Below are positions 32,656 to 43,208 of a stretch of 64,000 bases of DNA, piece after piece. This DNA is from Paracamarosporium sp. OC-R06-R3 (lineage: Eukaryota > Ascomycota > Dothideomycetes > Pleosporales > Didymosphaeriaceae). How positions within the stretch are numbered: the stretch's first letter is position 1; each line of letters opens with the position of its first letter. The notes below the pieces were generated by a model. That model searched no databases. It was not told the origin of the DNA and saw only the letters and a list, made by a program, of their open reading frames with translations. The stretch spans positions 62,001-126,000 of the forward strand of contig JACVRA010000181.1 in the NCBI GenBank assembly GCA_019828545.1, in the 5' to 3' direction. Position numbers and translations under genes: made by a program.

Positions 32656-35214
32656 ATGCCCGAGTCGCCTGGCTACGTATTTGCTACGCCCTGGTGTCGC
32701 GCACCACGGAGAATTGCTTGCCATCGTTGCCGGAGTCGGAAGAAAAAGGTACGTCGTATCATCCTCTACACCTGCAACGCTAATCGCGCAAAGTGTGATA
32801 AGAGGTTCCCCGTATGTGGTGAATGCTCAAGATCGGGGGCAGGTACATTGGCATTTCACATGCATGTTCCAAGCACGCGGTACTAACGGGATCCTATAGA
32901 ATGCGTCATTTTGCGGCCCAAAAAGGAGTCTGGGAAAGCCTCTTCAAAGTTAGTAACTCTCTAATCACATCTCATGAAAAGGCTCCGTGCTAATTTATGT
33001 AGCTACGTTCGCTTGCTTGAGGATCACATTGCATCTCTGGAGTCGCACTTACGCCCGACGCAGCCAGGATTCGTTACGGATCATCTAAGTTCGATTCCTG
33101 GAGAGAGCACATCGAGGAATCCAGGGGTGCAAATTGTAGAAGACGACGATGAAGGTGGCAGTGTTGGTGGCAGCAGTGTCGGTGGTAACGGTCCGATTGA
33201 TCAACTTCCGGAAATGCAAGAGGATGTCTATCGAATAGACCAGTTAGGCGATCGTGGTTATCCGCCAGCTTTAGACGACGAGTCCGCCTTCGATATTCCT
33301 GGGGTGGCAGATCCAGACTGGCAATCGAATGTAATGGCCGAATTTCTCGTTCCATCTGAGGTCGAGCTTACGGAGAGGAGTGGAATCACGACAACTCCTC
33401 TTCAATTCAACGTCCCCCAGCCTCCAGCCGAGACACCAGCAGTTGATGACACCCATGTTTCCAACAGAAACACCACTCAGTACGACATGGCGGTTGGCCA
33501 TACTAGCTCTGTATACTCAGAACTACTCAAGACACATTTTTCTCGAACTATGTGTAACAAATATGTCGAGGAATATTTCAACAACATCCACCCCATGTGG
33601 CCATTCCTCCACCTATCCCAGTGGCATAAATGGTGGGACATGTGGCAATCGGCCCGCAATAGTGAAGTTGAATCGGAAATAGGTTCATTCTTTGTCGATA
33701 TGGTATGCACCTTCCCTGACATTGATGCCTTGAACTTTCAATCTGACTTTTATCGCATCACTAGGTACTCTCTATCGGTGCGATGATGGCCCATAACTCG
33801 GATCCAGCACCAGAACACGTGGAAGCATCCAAGGTAAATCCAACTAGATGTGAGAACTAGGGCATTTGCAACCTGACAGCGCATAGTTTCTCCACCAAAG
33901 AGCACTTATCAAATACGACGCCTTTACAGTTCAGGATCGGTCGCCGCTATTCCGTACTCAATCATCGCTGATTCTTACGGTCCATGCAATGCATTTAGAT
34001 TCTGTGAGAACCTTAGTTGATCGAGTCGCGAATGTCATGATGAACTGTGCCTTGTATCGACTCCACCACGAGAAGGCTAGGAAACGTCGCAATGATTCCA
34101 CTCTCGACTTTGAAGATGAGGTCATGAGGCAAACGGTTCGCAGCTGTTATATAATCGACATCCTTCTCTCATACTCGACAGACCATGGCATATCGTTCGC
34201 AGATAGTTCAGTCGAAGACGAAGTAAGTTAATGTCGTCCTTTCTCAACATGTGTGCATATTTAATAACATCCTTCAAGTTGCTCGGGACTGACTGCGATG
34301 CGCATCCATCGCCAGAGACACCATCTGACCCCGGCAGTTTCGATTCTACTATACAAAGAGAAAAATACCTGGAGGAACAGGTTTTTCGCCTTCGACGGAT
34401 TCAATATCGCATCCTCAAAATCGTTCGCCGACTTGAGTATGACGCCAAGCAAGGACAGCACGTTGTGCCCAACCTATGGCGATCTCAAATTCGGCACGAC
34501 CTTGCCCGTTGGACACGGGACGTTTCTGATTCGTCGGCATCGCAAGAGAAACGCGAAAAGTTCAAGTCTGGCCCATGGCTTTCAAAATTGTCCAACTATA
34601 CGATGATATCCCTCTTTCCCAACCCCCATCTGGCTATCAGGAGTGGTGATGCGAGGCATCTGGTCTCTGCTGCTTGCCAAGCACTTATCACATTCCATCG
34701 ACTTCGTGTAAGAGAGCATACATCTTGCTATACATGGACAGCTGTGGGTGGCCCCCTATTTCTGCGTATTTACAACCACTGACGGAGGAATTAGTTGATG
34801 CATCAATTCCAGGCCGGTGTCATTTTGATGTACTGTTTGTGGGCTACACCCACTCACCAACAACTGTCATTGTATGACCGACGGGACACATGCCAGGCTA
34901 TGTTCTCGTGCGCTTCCACCATGGTCGAGTTCGCCCACAAATGGCCAACAGCACAGGTATTTCGCAACGTGTTCGACATTCTCGTTCAAGAATTACCAAT
35001 AAGTGAATATGGTGATCCGGTTCAGCAATGGACTCTTTCCCCAGATTGGGCCGCTGAGCTCTATGAAATGAGCACGCAGCTCGAGGAACTTAGAGTGCAG
35101 CGAAAAATCTTGGCCTTGCTGCGGCAAATTGCACGCGGGCCCCGCCCAATCTACACTTCGCCAACGATTGAAGAGACACGCTGGATTCAGTACGAATACG
35201 TTGAAATACCATAA
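32656..35214 (+). CDS. Zn2Cys6 transcription factor, candidate regulator of the 27-45 kb cluster
   Basis: About nine exons, all joinable in frame. The zinc cluster spans introns 1 and 2: IACHRCRSRKKK, then CDKRFPVCGECSRSGA, then EC. A linker helix NYVRLLEDHIASLESHL follows, then an acidic Gly/Ser-rich stretch (DDDEGGSVGGSSVGG), then the fungal-specific regulatory domain. The latter includes YFNNIHPMWPFLHLSQW, VLSIGAMMAHNSDPAP, FRTQSSLILTVHAMHLD, SCYIIDILLSYSTDHGIS and RRIQYRILKIVRRLEYDAK. The C-terminus has FQAGVILMYCLWATPTHQ. About 700 residues. The intron before LMHQFQ would be only about 29 bases. It sits at the centre of the cluster and no lesion was found. Confidence 0.88.
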
Positions 35215-35270
35215 ATGTTCACATAGACGTTGGAACTTGATTGTACTGCTCTCATGATTCGTGCTTATCT

Positions 35271-36477
35271 TTAGACGAGCGGTGGAGTCTTCAACATAGC
35301 ACCCTTCTTTGCGGGAACCTTCGCACCTTGAGGAACCGGGTTTCTCGATTTGAACTCGTCGCAGATGTCTTCCATCTTGACCCACTCGACACCTTCATGC
35401 GTGCTGACATACTGGATCACTCTGAGCGAGACGTCAGTATCGACATAAACCAACGAGGACACGAGATATATCAAGCATACCTTTCCAGCATTTTTAGCGC
35501 ATGCGGGTGCCCGCAGACATCCGGATGTATTGTGACAGGAAAACAGAAGTTGTCATACGTTTCATAAAAGTAGTCAAAATGATCTTTCCAAAGATCTTCC
35601 ACTACGCTTGGGTGCACCCAGCCGTGACTGTTTTGCATGTTTTTTATGAACATCTGAAACAGTCAGTGACACGCAATGTGAAGCACCGGGTGTAAATGTA
35701 CCATCGGTGGAAGATCGTCTAGATACCAACTGGCGGGAATCTCTACCAGGCCTGTTTCTTCTCCTTTTACGAGCGGCTTCATCCATGTACGTGGGTGATT
35801 CTTATAATCGATGTTGGTCCAAGTGTCCCCTACGCGCAGCCAATGAGGAAGAGCGTCGTGGTGTGAAAATGAATGATCGTATTCAAGGCCTGCAATTCTT
35901 CGATCAGTATATAATCAAATCGATCCATAGTTGGGACGGCTCACCATATTTGAGCATCAAATCAGTGCCTTCCTTGGAAGTCTCCCACCACGGTACGACT
36001 GAACCCCGAGGAGGCTTGTCCCCACTAGTCAGCAAGCGAGCACGGATCGTCGCAGGTTTGCTTCCGAACCTTTCCGCAGAACTCCGTGATCATTCTGTAC
36101 GTCTTATCAAGAACAATTTCTTGTTGTTTGATTGTCATCTCCCTTGGATTCTCATGAGAATATCCATGCAGCCCAATTTCATGTCCTTGGTCACGGATCA
36201 TGGCACACTCGTCGGGGAAGGTTTCGAGTGAATGGCCAGGGATGAACCATGTTGTCTTGATGTTATATTTCGCAAATAAGGCAAGCAGCCGGCGTACGCC
36301 GACAGTGCCTGCAAAATATACTGGTAGAAATTAGATTGGTGGTTTCTTTATGAATAACTTGGGATGGTGCTTACCTCGCGAGATATCTGATACGGATTCC
36401 TCTCCTCCATACGAACCAATCCACCCACATACAGCATCGATATCAACAGATATGCAACATAATGCTTTCGGTGCCAT
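35271..36477 (-). CDS. NodB-fold hydrolase (polysaccharide deacetylase / cyclic imidase-like)
   Basis: About seven exons. The N-terminus [19 protein letters not shown] contains the catalytic and metal Asp pair. [35 protein letters not shown] and the zinc motif [13 protein letters not shown] follow. Later come [45 protein letters not shown] and [18 protein letters not shown]. About 310 residues, no signal peptide. This group resembles Helicobacter PgdA and PuuE allantoinase-type proteins, which open cyclic imides or ureides, more than secreted chitin deacetylases. A cytosolic ring-opening role fits the neighbouring amidase and permease, but is inference. It shares a promoter with the SnoaL-like gene. 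Confidence 0.85.
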
Positions 36478-36678
36478 GTTGTCTGTTGCAGTATTTACCA
36501 ACTCTTTGTATGATGAACAGAAAGTGGTCAGGCGCGAAGTTTTGCACAGTGGAGGACTGTCAAAGAGAAACAGATGAGAAATAAAAACATTTAACGCTAC
36601 ACCTGCATTCGGGATTAGATACTGCTACCCAAGCTTAATGGATGCAACCGAGAATCTCTGGTTGTAGTCGGTTATCGC

Positions 36679-36704
36679 GGCGTCGGCGTCGGCGTCGGCG
36701 TCGG
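36679..36704. repeat. GGCGTC hexanucleotide microsatellite
   Basis: About 4.3 perfect copies of GGCGTC, abutting the CGGAC arm of the adjacent inverted repeat. Confidence 0.9.
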
Positions 36705-36723
36705 ACAATATCATTCTAGTCCG
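36702..36723. promoter_or_regulatory. CGGAC-N12-GTCCG inverted repeat
   Basis: CGGAC at 36702-36706, spacer 12, GTCCG at 36719-36723, between two divergent cluster genes. Same arms as the sites at 29136, 41048 and 42903. Confidence 0.6.
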
Positions 36724-36874
36724 AATGTTGTTGACTAAGGATTCAACGCTAGTTTCGTAAAATCTATTAAGTTGTGAAGGTAAATTGAAAGAAATTCGTC
36801 TGTTTTCAGATTTACATTCGCTTCTTCAAGGTTTACTGGATTTAGCATCTACATTCAACCTTGAATCAGGAGAC

Positions 36875-37420
36875 ATGAACGGCCCAGCTGCTTTCGCCGC
36901 GCATGCATTCGCTTACGACCCTACCGGCATCGACAAGCAATTGGCTGAAGCTCTCCAACGCTTCTACACCTTGTCGGACGACAAAAAACACCCTGATGCC
37001 TGGGCTGCATGTTTCACCGAAGATGCGGTCATGAAGAAAGCATCCACAGATGTCACAGGCCGTCTCGGTTGGTCTTTCAATCCGAAGATCACATTACTGA
37101 ACTGACCGGAGTAGCGATTGGGGAGGTCAACAAAGGATCATGGAAAGGTCAATTCTCACGACAACATATTGTCTGCAAGGTTTTCCCGTTCGAATGTGGG
37201 AAGCCGAATGAGGTCATGCTGCATGGTCTGAGCAAGTATGTCTATGATGATAAGACGACGGGGCAAATGGCTTGGGCTGCGCGGCTGGAGTTCACAAGGT
37301 TCGATAGTGGGGAGATACTCATCTCGCATTATCAAATTTATCCGGTAAGGTCCTCGACGATACGTATTTTGATTCTCATACTGATGAACTGAACAGAGCG
37401 CACCACCGAAAGCGTCATGA
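36875..37420 (+). pseudogene. SnoaL/NTF2-fold protein, frame interrupted
   Basis: The start at 36875 gives MNGPAAFAAHAFAYDPTG, then IDKQLAEALQRFYTLSDDKK, WAACFTEDAVMKKASTDVTG. The frame then changes: about 20 extra bases (roughly 37064-37083) lie between the codons for TGR and EDHITELTG. The remainder is intact: NKGSWKGQFSRQHIVCKVFP, HGLSKYVYDDKTTGQMAWAA, an intron, and SAPPKAS at the stop. About 155 residues expected. A 26-base GT...AG intron (37062-37087) would also keep the frame but is shorter than any usual intron. SnoaL-like proteins are small cyclases, isomerases or binding proteins; its role here is unknown. Confidence 0.65.
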
Positions 37421-37689
37421 TTCCTTACAGCGCCAAGGATAAAGCTTCAATAACTAAGCGCGCGTCAATTCAGGACAGATAGCAACGGGAACTTCTTACG
37501 TAGAATGTTTTGACGCTAGCAGATCCTTTCCTTCTTCTGCGTTTCTATGAATCCTATCTTCCTTTCTTGCATTGCATTCACTATTGGTCATGTTCGTTTT
37601 AATTATGTGTTTCTCATGGAGCGAACTCTAACACATACCTCGTGAAACCTATAGAAAACCATGCAAGACATATCGAAATGGGATTAACG

Positions 37690-38818
37690 CTACAACTTTG
37701 ACTTTCCCTGAAATTCTTTCACTACCTTCTGAAATAGTCCAACACATCGATGCGCCATTCCCCAGGAAGCCTGAAACCCTGCACCACTCGCACCGTAATT
37801 ATATACGATCCAGAACCCGTCAATGTGTTTCTCGACCTCCATACGTGGCCCATCCCGTCGACTTGGTCGTAATCCAATGCCGTGCTTGATTACTTTCAGA
37901 TCTCCTGGTATACCCAGTTCAGGAGCAAGTTCGCAACAGCGCCGCTTAATGTCTTCAGCAAATTCATAGTTGACTTCTCCGTTCCAGTTCCCATCCTCCC
38001 TACATCCACCTAAAACTACTCCGCCACCCATGGGCCGCTGAAATACATAAGTGGTGTCATTGTCTACGCGCTTGGGTGATCTGAAATACATTCGTTTCAG
38101 TGGGTGAAGCGGCTGCTCGACAAGAATGGTTTGCCCGCGCGTCGGATACACGGTTTTGTCTTGAACTCCTCCTAGGGAGTAAGAACCAATACCCGTACAA
38201 TTGAACACACCCAGCACGTCCGGCGATAGACGTGCTTGATCGATGTGCTGCAGCTTTCGGCGAACGAGGCTAAAGTTCCTCTGCAAACAGGATGCGAGCA
38301 ACCTGAGCGTCTGTCAGATACGTTTGTTATCGCTTTCAATCAGGCTCTTACCATCTGAGATAAATCTGAGTGTTGATCGCAAACGTTGATCGCATCTCCT
38401 GACCAAAGACGGCCCCCAATGGTAGTTCATCACTCTTGACAGGATCTAATCCACCAACAAGTTTTGAATACCAAATTTTGTTCGTTCCTTGGCTTAGAAT
38501 ACCGGTATCCTCAATTTTCTGGTCGAAGATCATCTTTAGTGGTGATCTTGCAATCCCACAGTCGGGCGAGGAATCCACTCAGCGGCTGAACTTTTCAAAC
38601 GTGATCCTATCGCATTCCTCGAGAATTCCGTTGTCGTTAGCGGAAGAGCACCAATTACCGCCAGCCCATGGCGAAGTGTAGTCAATGTGGTAGTCCCCTG
38701 GAAAGTATTCTGCAATGATCGTAATTTTGGTTGCAGAGAATGTATTCCTAAGGGTGAGAGCAGTGGAAAGCCCGATGACGCCGGCACCTAGAACGACGAA
38801 TGATTGTATTTGAGCCAT
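37690..38818 (-). pseudogene. FAD-dependent D-amino-acid oxidase with PTS1, one in-frame stop
   Basis: Starts MAQIQSFVVLGAGVIGLSTA (FAD GxGxxG motif) and has SPWAGGNWCSSAN. At 38581-38579 a TGA interrupts TFEKFSR-stop-VDSSPDCGI; the frame carries on without shift through KMIFDQKIEDTGILSQ, GAVFGQEMRSTFAINTQIYL, an intron, and the C-terminal half. That half contains GVFNCTGIGSYSLGG, RGQTILVEQP and the signature YNYGASGAGFQASWG. The last residues are KSKL, so a peroxisomal targeting signal SKL is intact. The enzyme makes 2-oxo acids, ammonia and H2O2 from D-amino acids. A single base change could restore the frame, so recent mutation, sequencing error or readthrough are all possible. Confidence 0.75.
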
Positions 38819-39135
38819 AACACTGATAGCTAACTCCGAAGTGAAATGTAGAGCGAATGGCCTATTAAAGCTGAGCGTATACCCTCAGGAAGAAAAATAA
38901 GTGGAAGTGGACCCGCTGCCTTCTCTCACGACCATCAGCGGGCGTCTGGTGGTGTGAGGCGAATCTACGCTAGCCCCGATGAGGAAGTGTCCGATACCTC
39001 ATATAATTCTAAGACATAATGAACTTTTGTTTATTTGCTGCAGAATCAGATAAAAATTCACTGTTAGCTATTGCCACAAGGGAACACGTCACCACGGTAC
39101 GATATTTGCCGCAAAGGCATGATAACATTTCCTGA
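38819..39135. other. Intergenic upstream of the oxidase
   Basis: About 320 bases; contains only a GTCCG half site near 38990. No gene. Confidence 0.55.
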
Positions 39136-40915
39136 CTACGAATCATTATCCATCCTCCAATCAAATGCCTTCTCATAGGCATACCCGAACTGAAGGATTT
39201 TATCTTCCCCGTGGCATGGTCCAACCAGTTGCATAGAAATAGGCAGCATCGTGGTTGAGGATTTCCCACTCATGTCAGGTCTGAGGCCTATTGGTACGCT
39301 CATTGCTGGATGGCCCGTGACATTGAATTGCATAGTGTTCAACGTCTGTCCAAACGTGGAACTAATCGTCTCCCATGGTGTTGCGGTGTCCCTGTCAAAT
39401 AATGGAGGCGACGTGAAGGGAACTGCAGGTAAAAGTAGGACATCGTATGTTTCAAACAAGTCGTCGTACTCACGCTGAACTGCAAGATATTTGCGTTAGT
39501 GTACCTTGAACTTTCTCGTAACCTTCCAATTTGACTCACGCCTAAGAGCTAAATTCATGCATTTTGCGTACAAAGTGGGATAATGCTCTTGCTCAAAGAC
39601 TCCGTTGATGAGTTCATTTCGCATAGACACAGGCAAATGATCCCACTTTTGTTGATTCCACGGGAGCAGTGTCTCTAGAAACCCCACAGGGTAATGGCAT
39701 CGCCTACCCATAGGATTCCCAAGAGCAATACTGGTCAAGGATTGACGACATATTGCCATCCAAAGCGCACGACCTCTTTCATGGCCTGTCATAGAGACTC
39801 GGTCTACTTCTGCCCCGAGATGTTGAAACCTCTCCCCGGATCTTTCAATCTCCTTCTTCATAGATTCCGTAACAAAGGGCGCACTTATCGCTTCTTGAAG
39901 GATAGCCACCTTGCATCCAGCCAGGGGTGTATCTGCATTTTGTTGCAATGTACGTCGATACCAATTGTCGAGATTCATGGAATATTTGACGCCGCCGTGT
40001 TTCTGCGCACCAAGTTGTCTGTCATCCACGCCGTCGTACCCGGCAATCACCTCTAGCAATAGAGCACTGTCCCATACCGTTTTGCACATTGGACCAACAT
40101 GGTCAAGAACAGGTTCACACGCTACAATTCCTGTGTATGGAATCAAGCCATGGGTTGCTTTGAGTCCAACCAGACCACAGAATGCTGCTGGAACTCTAAT
40201 AGAACCCCCTTGGTCCGCACCCAGACCCATTTCTACTCCATCGACAGACTCAGAGCCTGCTTTTTGTATCGACCCCCCAACCAAGGCTGCGACGCCAGAA
40301 GAAGAACCCCCGGCTGAATATCCATGCGCAAATGGATTATGCACTGGACCCGCAGCTGCAGTGTTGCTAACAGTTGCATAACTTAGTGCTTCACAGGTTG
40401 CAGTCCCGATGATGCGGCCGCCAGCCTCCAGAATCCTAGTCACAATCGTGGCATCAGTGCGCGGGGTCCAAGACTTAACAGCATCTATTCCATTATGCTG
40501 GGGCACACCGGCCACGCAGATGTTATCTTTCAGCACAACGTTCCTGCCGGCAAGGAGGCCCTGGGCTTTTGCGGAGGCAGCCTCATCTTCAAGAAGAAAT
40601 CTGTATGACCAAGCGTTTCCGTATATATTCGCACTGTCGTCCACTTTCGCTAAGTCTTTCAACCATGAATTTGGTCGTTCGGGAGGGAGGTCATAATCTG
40701 GAAGCGCGGATAATTCCTCAAATGTCTCGTACGCAGCGGCTAGCAATGTTCGATGGGCTTGGATTTCGGTTTCGTCCACCTTAAAGCCTAGTTTCCTGGC
40801 TGCATGACGGACATGGTCTTCGGTGATTGGATTATCGCTAAGCAAACATTAACCCATGAACATCAAATCCTGCATCGTACACATACTCAGCAACCTCTGC
40901 TGAGACGACTGACAT
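39136..40915 (-). CDS. Amidase-signature (AS) family amidase
   Basis: Three exons; a short first exon gives MSVVSAEVA and joins in phase to DDNPITEDHVRHAARKLGF. The catalytic Lys is in VVLKDNICVAGVP. The Gly/Ser-rich core reads HGYSAGGSSSGVAALVGGS (cis-Ser) and GADQGGSIRVPAAFCGLVG (nucleophile Ser), giving a complete Ser-cisSer-Lys triad. The C-terminus has YDVLLLPAVPFTSPP and GHPAMSVPIGLRPDMSG. About 570 residues, no signal peptide, frame open throughout. The family hydrolyses small amides, carbamoyl compounds or nitrile-derived amides. It is divergent from the aminotransferase and shares its operator-bearing promoter. It would be the natural step after ring opening of a cyclic amide or imide. 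Confidence 0.9.
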
Positions 40916-41248
40916 TGTTTCTCAGGTGAAACGGTTCTCAGCCTAATCTCACGGTGTTTTTTGGGGACACGATTGAGCCGCAATTCAATAGGTTAAACTC
41001 CCTGTCTCCAACTATCGCATGTTGCTAGCCGTTACTGTCTAGTACGGCGGACTGTAAATTTTTGTCCGACGCGCGTGAAGATAGGCACTATCACGCCTTA
41101 GGGCACTAGCGCAATGACGATCATTGATGGAGAACCCAGTTCACCATGTATTGGGATCATTAACTTTTTCTTCATTGTACGTTGATTGCTGGATTCGCAA
41201 CCCATACGCGAAGCGCAAGACATACTCCTTCCTTGTCGGTTCCTCATC
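40916..41248. other. Divergent promoter: amidase / aminotransferase
   Basis: Holds the inverted repeat at 41048-41068. No gene. Confidence 0.65.
41048..41068. promoter_or_regulatory. CGGAC-N11-GTCCG inverted repeat
   Basis: CGGAC at 41048-41052, AT-rich spacer of 11, GTCCG at 41064-41068, midway between two divergent genes of the cluster. Confidence 0.6.
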
Positions 41249-42689
41249 ATGGTTGCAGCAATCCCCCCCGAATGCGAACACATTAATCTCCAGGGAGGGT
41301 GGCCAACACCACGGCTTCATCCAGTACGTGCAATGCATCAAGCCGCGGAGAATATCTTCATTCTCAAAAATGCGCAACAACTACTCAAGTACGGCCCCGA
41401 ACACGGCGATGCATCCCTTCGGCAGAATCTAGGGAGCTGGCTCAATGACGCCTATCGACCTAGGGATGGATGCATAGGACCGGAAAGAATTGTTGTCACA
41501 AACGGAGCATCGAACGGACTCGCGACCATCCTGCAAAAGTTCACCGATCCCGGTCTGACTCAGGCTGTTTGGATGGTCGAACCAACATATTTCTTAGCGC
41601 GGACTATTTTTCGTGACGCTGGGTTTTCTGGAAAGATTCACGCCGTGCCTGAAAACCATCAAGGCATTGATCTGGAATACTTCAAACAAGCTCTCATAAG
41701 CCTCACCACTAAAGATGCTGCGTCATCGTCAATTGGTCAAAACAGCCTCGCGAAATCGCCGGCCACCGGATATCCTAAGATCTATCGCCACATTCTGTAC
41801 ATGGTCCCAACCTTTTCCAATCCAAGTGGAAGAACAATGGCTGTCGCTGCTCGTGAGGCACTGATTCGAGTGGCCCGCCAACATGACGTACTCATCGTTA
41901 CTGACGACGTTTACGATTTCCTCATATGGAAAAAAGAACCATTGCAGGGCTCGCAAAAGCCTTCTCTCCCTCCCCGGCTAGTGGACATCGATCGCACTAT
42001 GGAGGTAACTTCAACGTTTGGCAATGCTGTCAGCAACGGTTCATTCAGCAAAATTGTTGCACCCGGTACAAGAGTTGGATGGCTTGAGGCGACACCAGCG
42101 TTTGTTTCCGCGATGGGAACTGTGTAAGCAATTCGGTTCAAACCGTTGTGTGCGATTTTGCTAACACATATTCAGAGGAGCTACTGTTTCCGGAGGGTGT
42201 CAAGGTCATCTTGCATCATTGATAGTAAACGAAATGCTCCAAAGCGGCGCAATCACGAAACATATCGAGGAATCCCTCATCCCGACATATCGAAACCGAT
42301 CGAACCGTATGATAAGTGCCGTCCACCAGTTTCTTGGACCATACGGCGTGAAAGTGGCTACCGAGAACGATGCAGCTCAGGATCTTGAAGATGGCTGTCT
42401 GTTGGATCATACCGGCGGTTTTTTCTTCTATCTGCAATTTCCTGTAGGCGATGAGTACCCATCTGTCAGCGAAATTGTGCAAGTCGCATTGGTGGAGTAC
42501 AATCTTCGGATAGCTCCAGGCCAGCTATTTTCGGTCAGTGGAAGTACCACGCCTACAAAGTACGTATCCGATCTTTGTGTTTCAGGAGCTCGATTATGTT
42601 GGGCATGGCACGAAGAGGACGTTCTGGTAGAGGGGATTCAGCGATTGGCGCAGGTTTTGGATTTGCTTACTTCACGTATAAGAGCATAG
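41249..42689 (+). CDS. PLP-dependent aminotransferase, class I/II
   Basis: Two exons; the intron near 42127-42176 joins SAMGTV to GATVSGGCQGHLASLIVNE. The start at 41249 gives MVAAIPPECEHINLQGGWP, the usual beginning of the fungal Lys/alpha-aminoadipate-type group; an earlier ATG at 41186 is less likely. Fold-type I marks: LLKYGPEHGDASLRQNLGSW, IVVTNGASNGLATI, VEPTYFLAR, VPTFSNPSGRTM, VTDDVYDFL, and the PLP-Lys segment NGSFSKIVAPGTRVGW. About 460 residues, probably cytosolic. It would interconvert an amino acid and a 2-oxo acid, possibly handling the 2-oxo acid from the D-amino-acid oxidase or the amino acid released by the amidase. The substrate is not deducible. Confidence 0.9.
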
Positions 42690-43208
42690 ACATTACGGCT
42701 AGTACTCGAAATGTTCATTTAGACTTTTCTATCATGATGCTATCCCACGTTTCAAATATTCCCGTTATCTCTCGCCAATGATGTCATTCTGATTGCAGCC
42801 TGACCATAGCGGATTATCCACACCGGAAACCCGTCATGAATCTTATTTTCGCATTTGCCACATTGCATGAGGTAGCAGTACCTTACCACGATGTCGGGCT
42901 GTCGGACATGGCTCGAGTTTGTCCGACACGGTTTACCGATACACCATTTGGTATCTCGGCCCATAATCAAGTCCAGGCTGTTCCCTTTGCCACACCTAAC
43001 ATGAATGTGCTTTATTTAGCATGGTCTTGCCCTAGGCATTGCATCGCGTTCTCCGCATTGCACCCGGTACCGCTCCATTGGATTCCGATAAGCACTTAGC
43101 ACTATATTTCGACTCATTGCGTACATATACGACCCCTGGTGGGAGTTGTGATCTTCATCGATTGCCTCACGAATTACCCTCAACTGCACTTGCAAGAGCA
43201 CAATCGTT
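42690..43208. other. Intergenic: promoter of the NCS1-like gene
   Basis: Contains the inverted repeat at 42903-42925. The ORF at 42836-43099 has no family features. Confidence 0.6.
42903..42925. promoter_or_regulatory. CGGAC-N13-GTCCG inverted repeat, extended arms
   Basis: Arms extend to TGTCGGAC/GTCCGACA, eight bases perfectly inverted, spacer 13, about 280 bases before the permease reading frame. This is the longest-armed of the four sites. Confidence 0.6.

Larger units (their letters stand above)
36478..36874. other. Divergent promoter: NodB-like / SnoaL-like genes
   Basis: Contains the GGCGTC microsatellite (36679-36704) overlapping the left arm of the inverted repeat at 36702-36723. 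No gene. Confidence 0.65.

Noticed and set aside
39911..40381. Plus-strand ORF of 156 codons
   Set aside because: Antisense shadow of the amidase active-site region; Pro/Ala-rich and without motifs.
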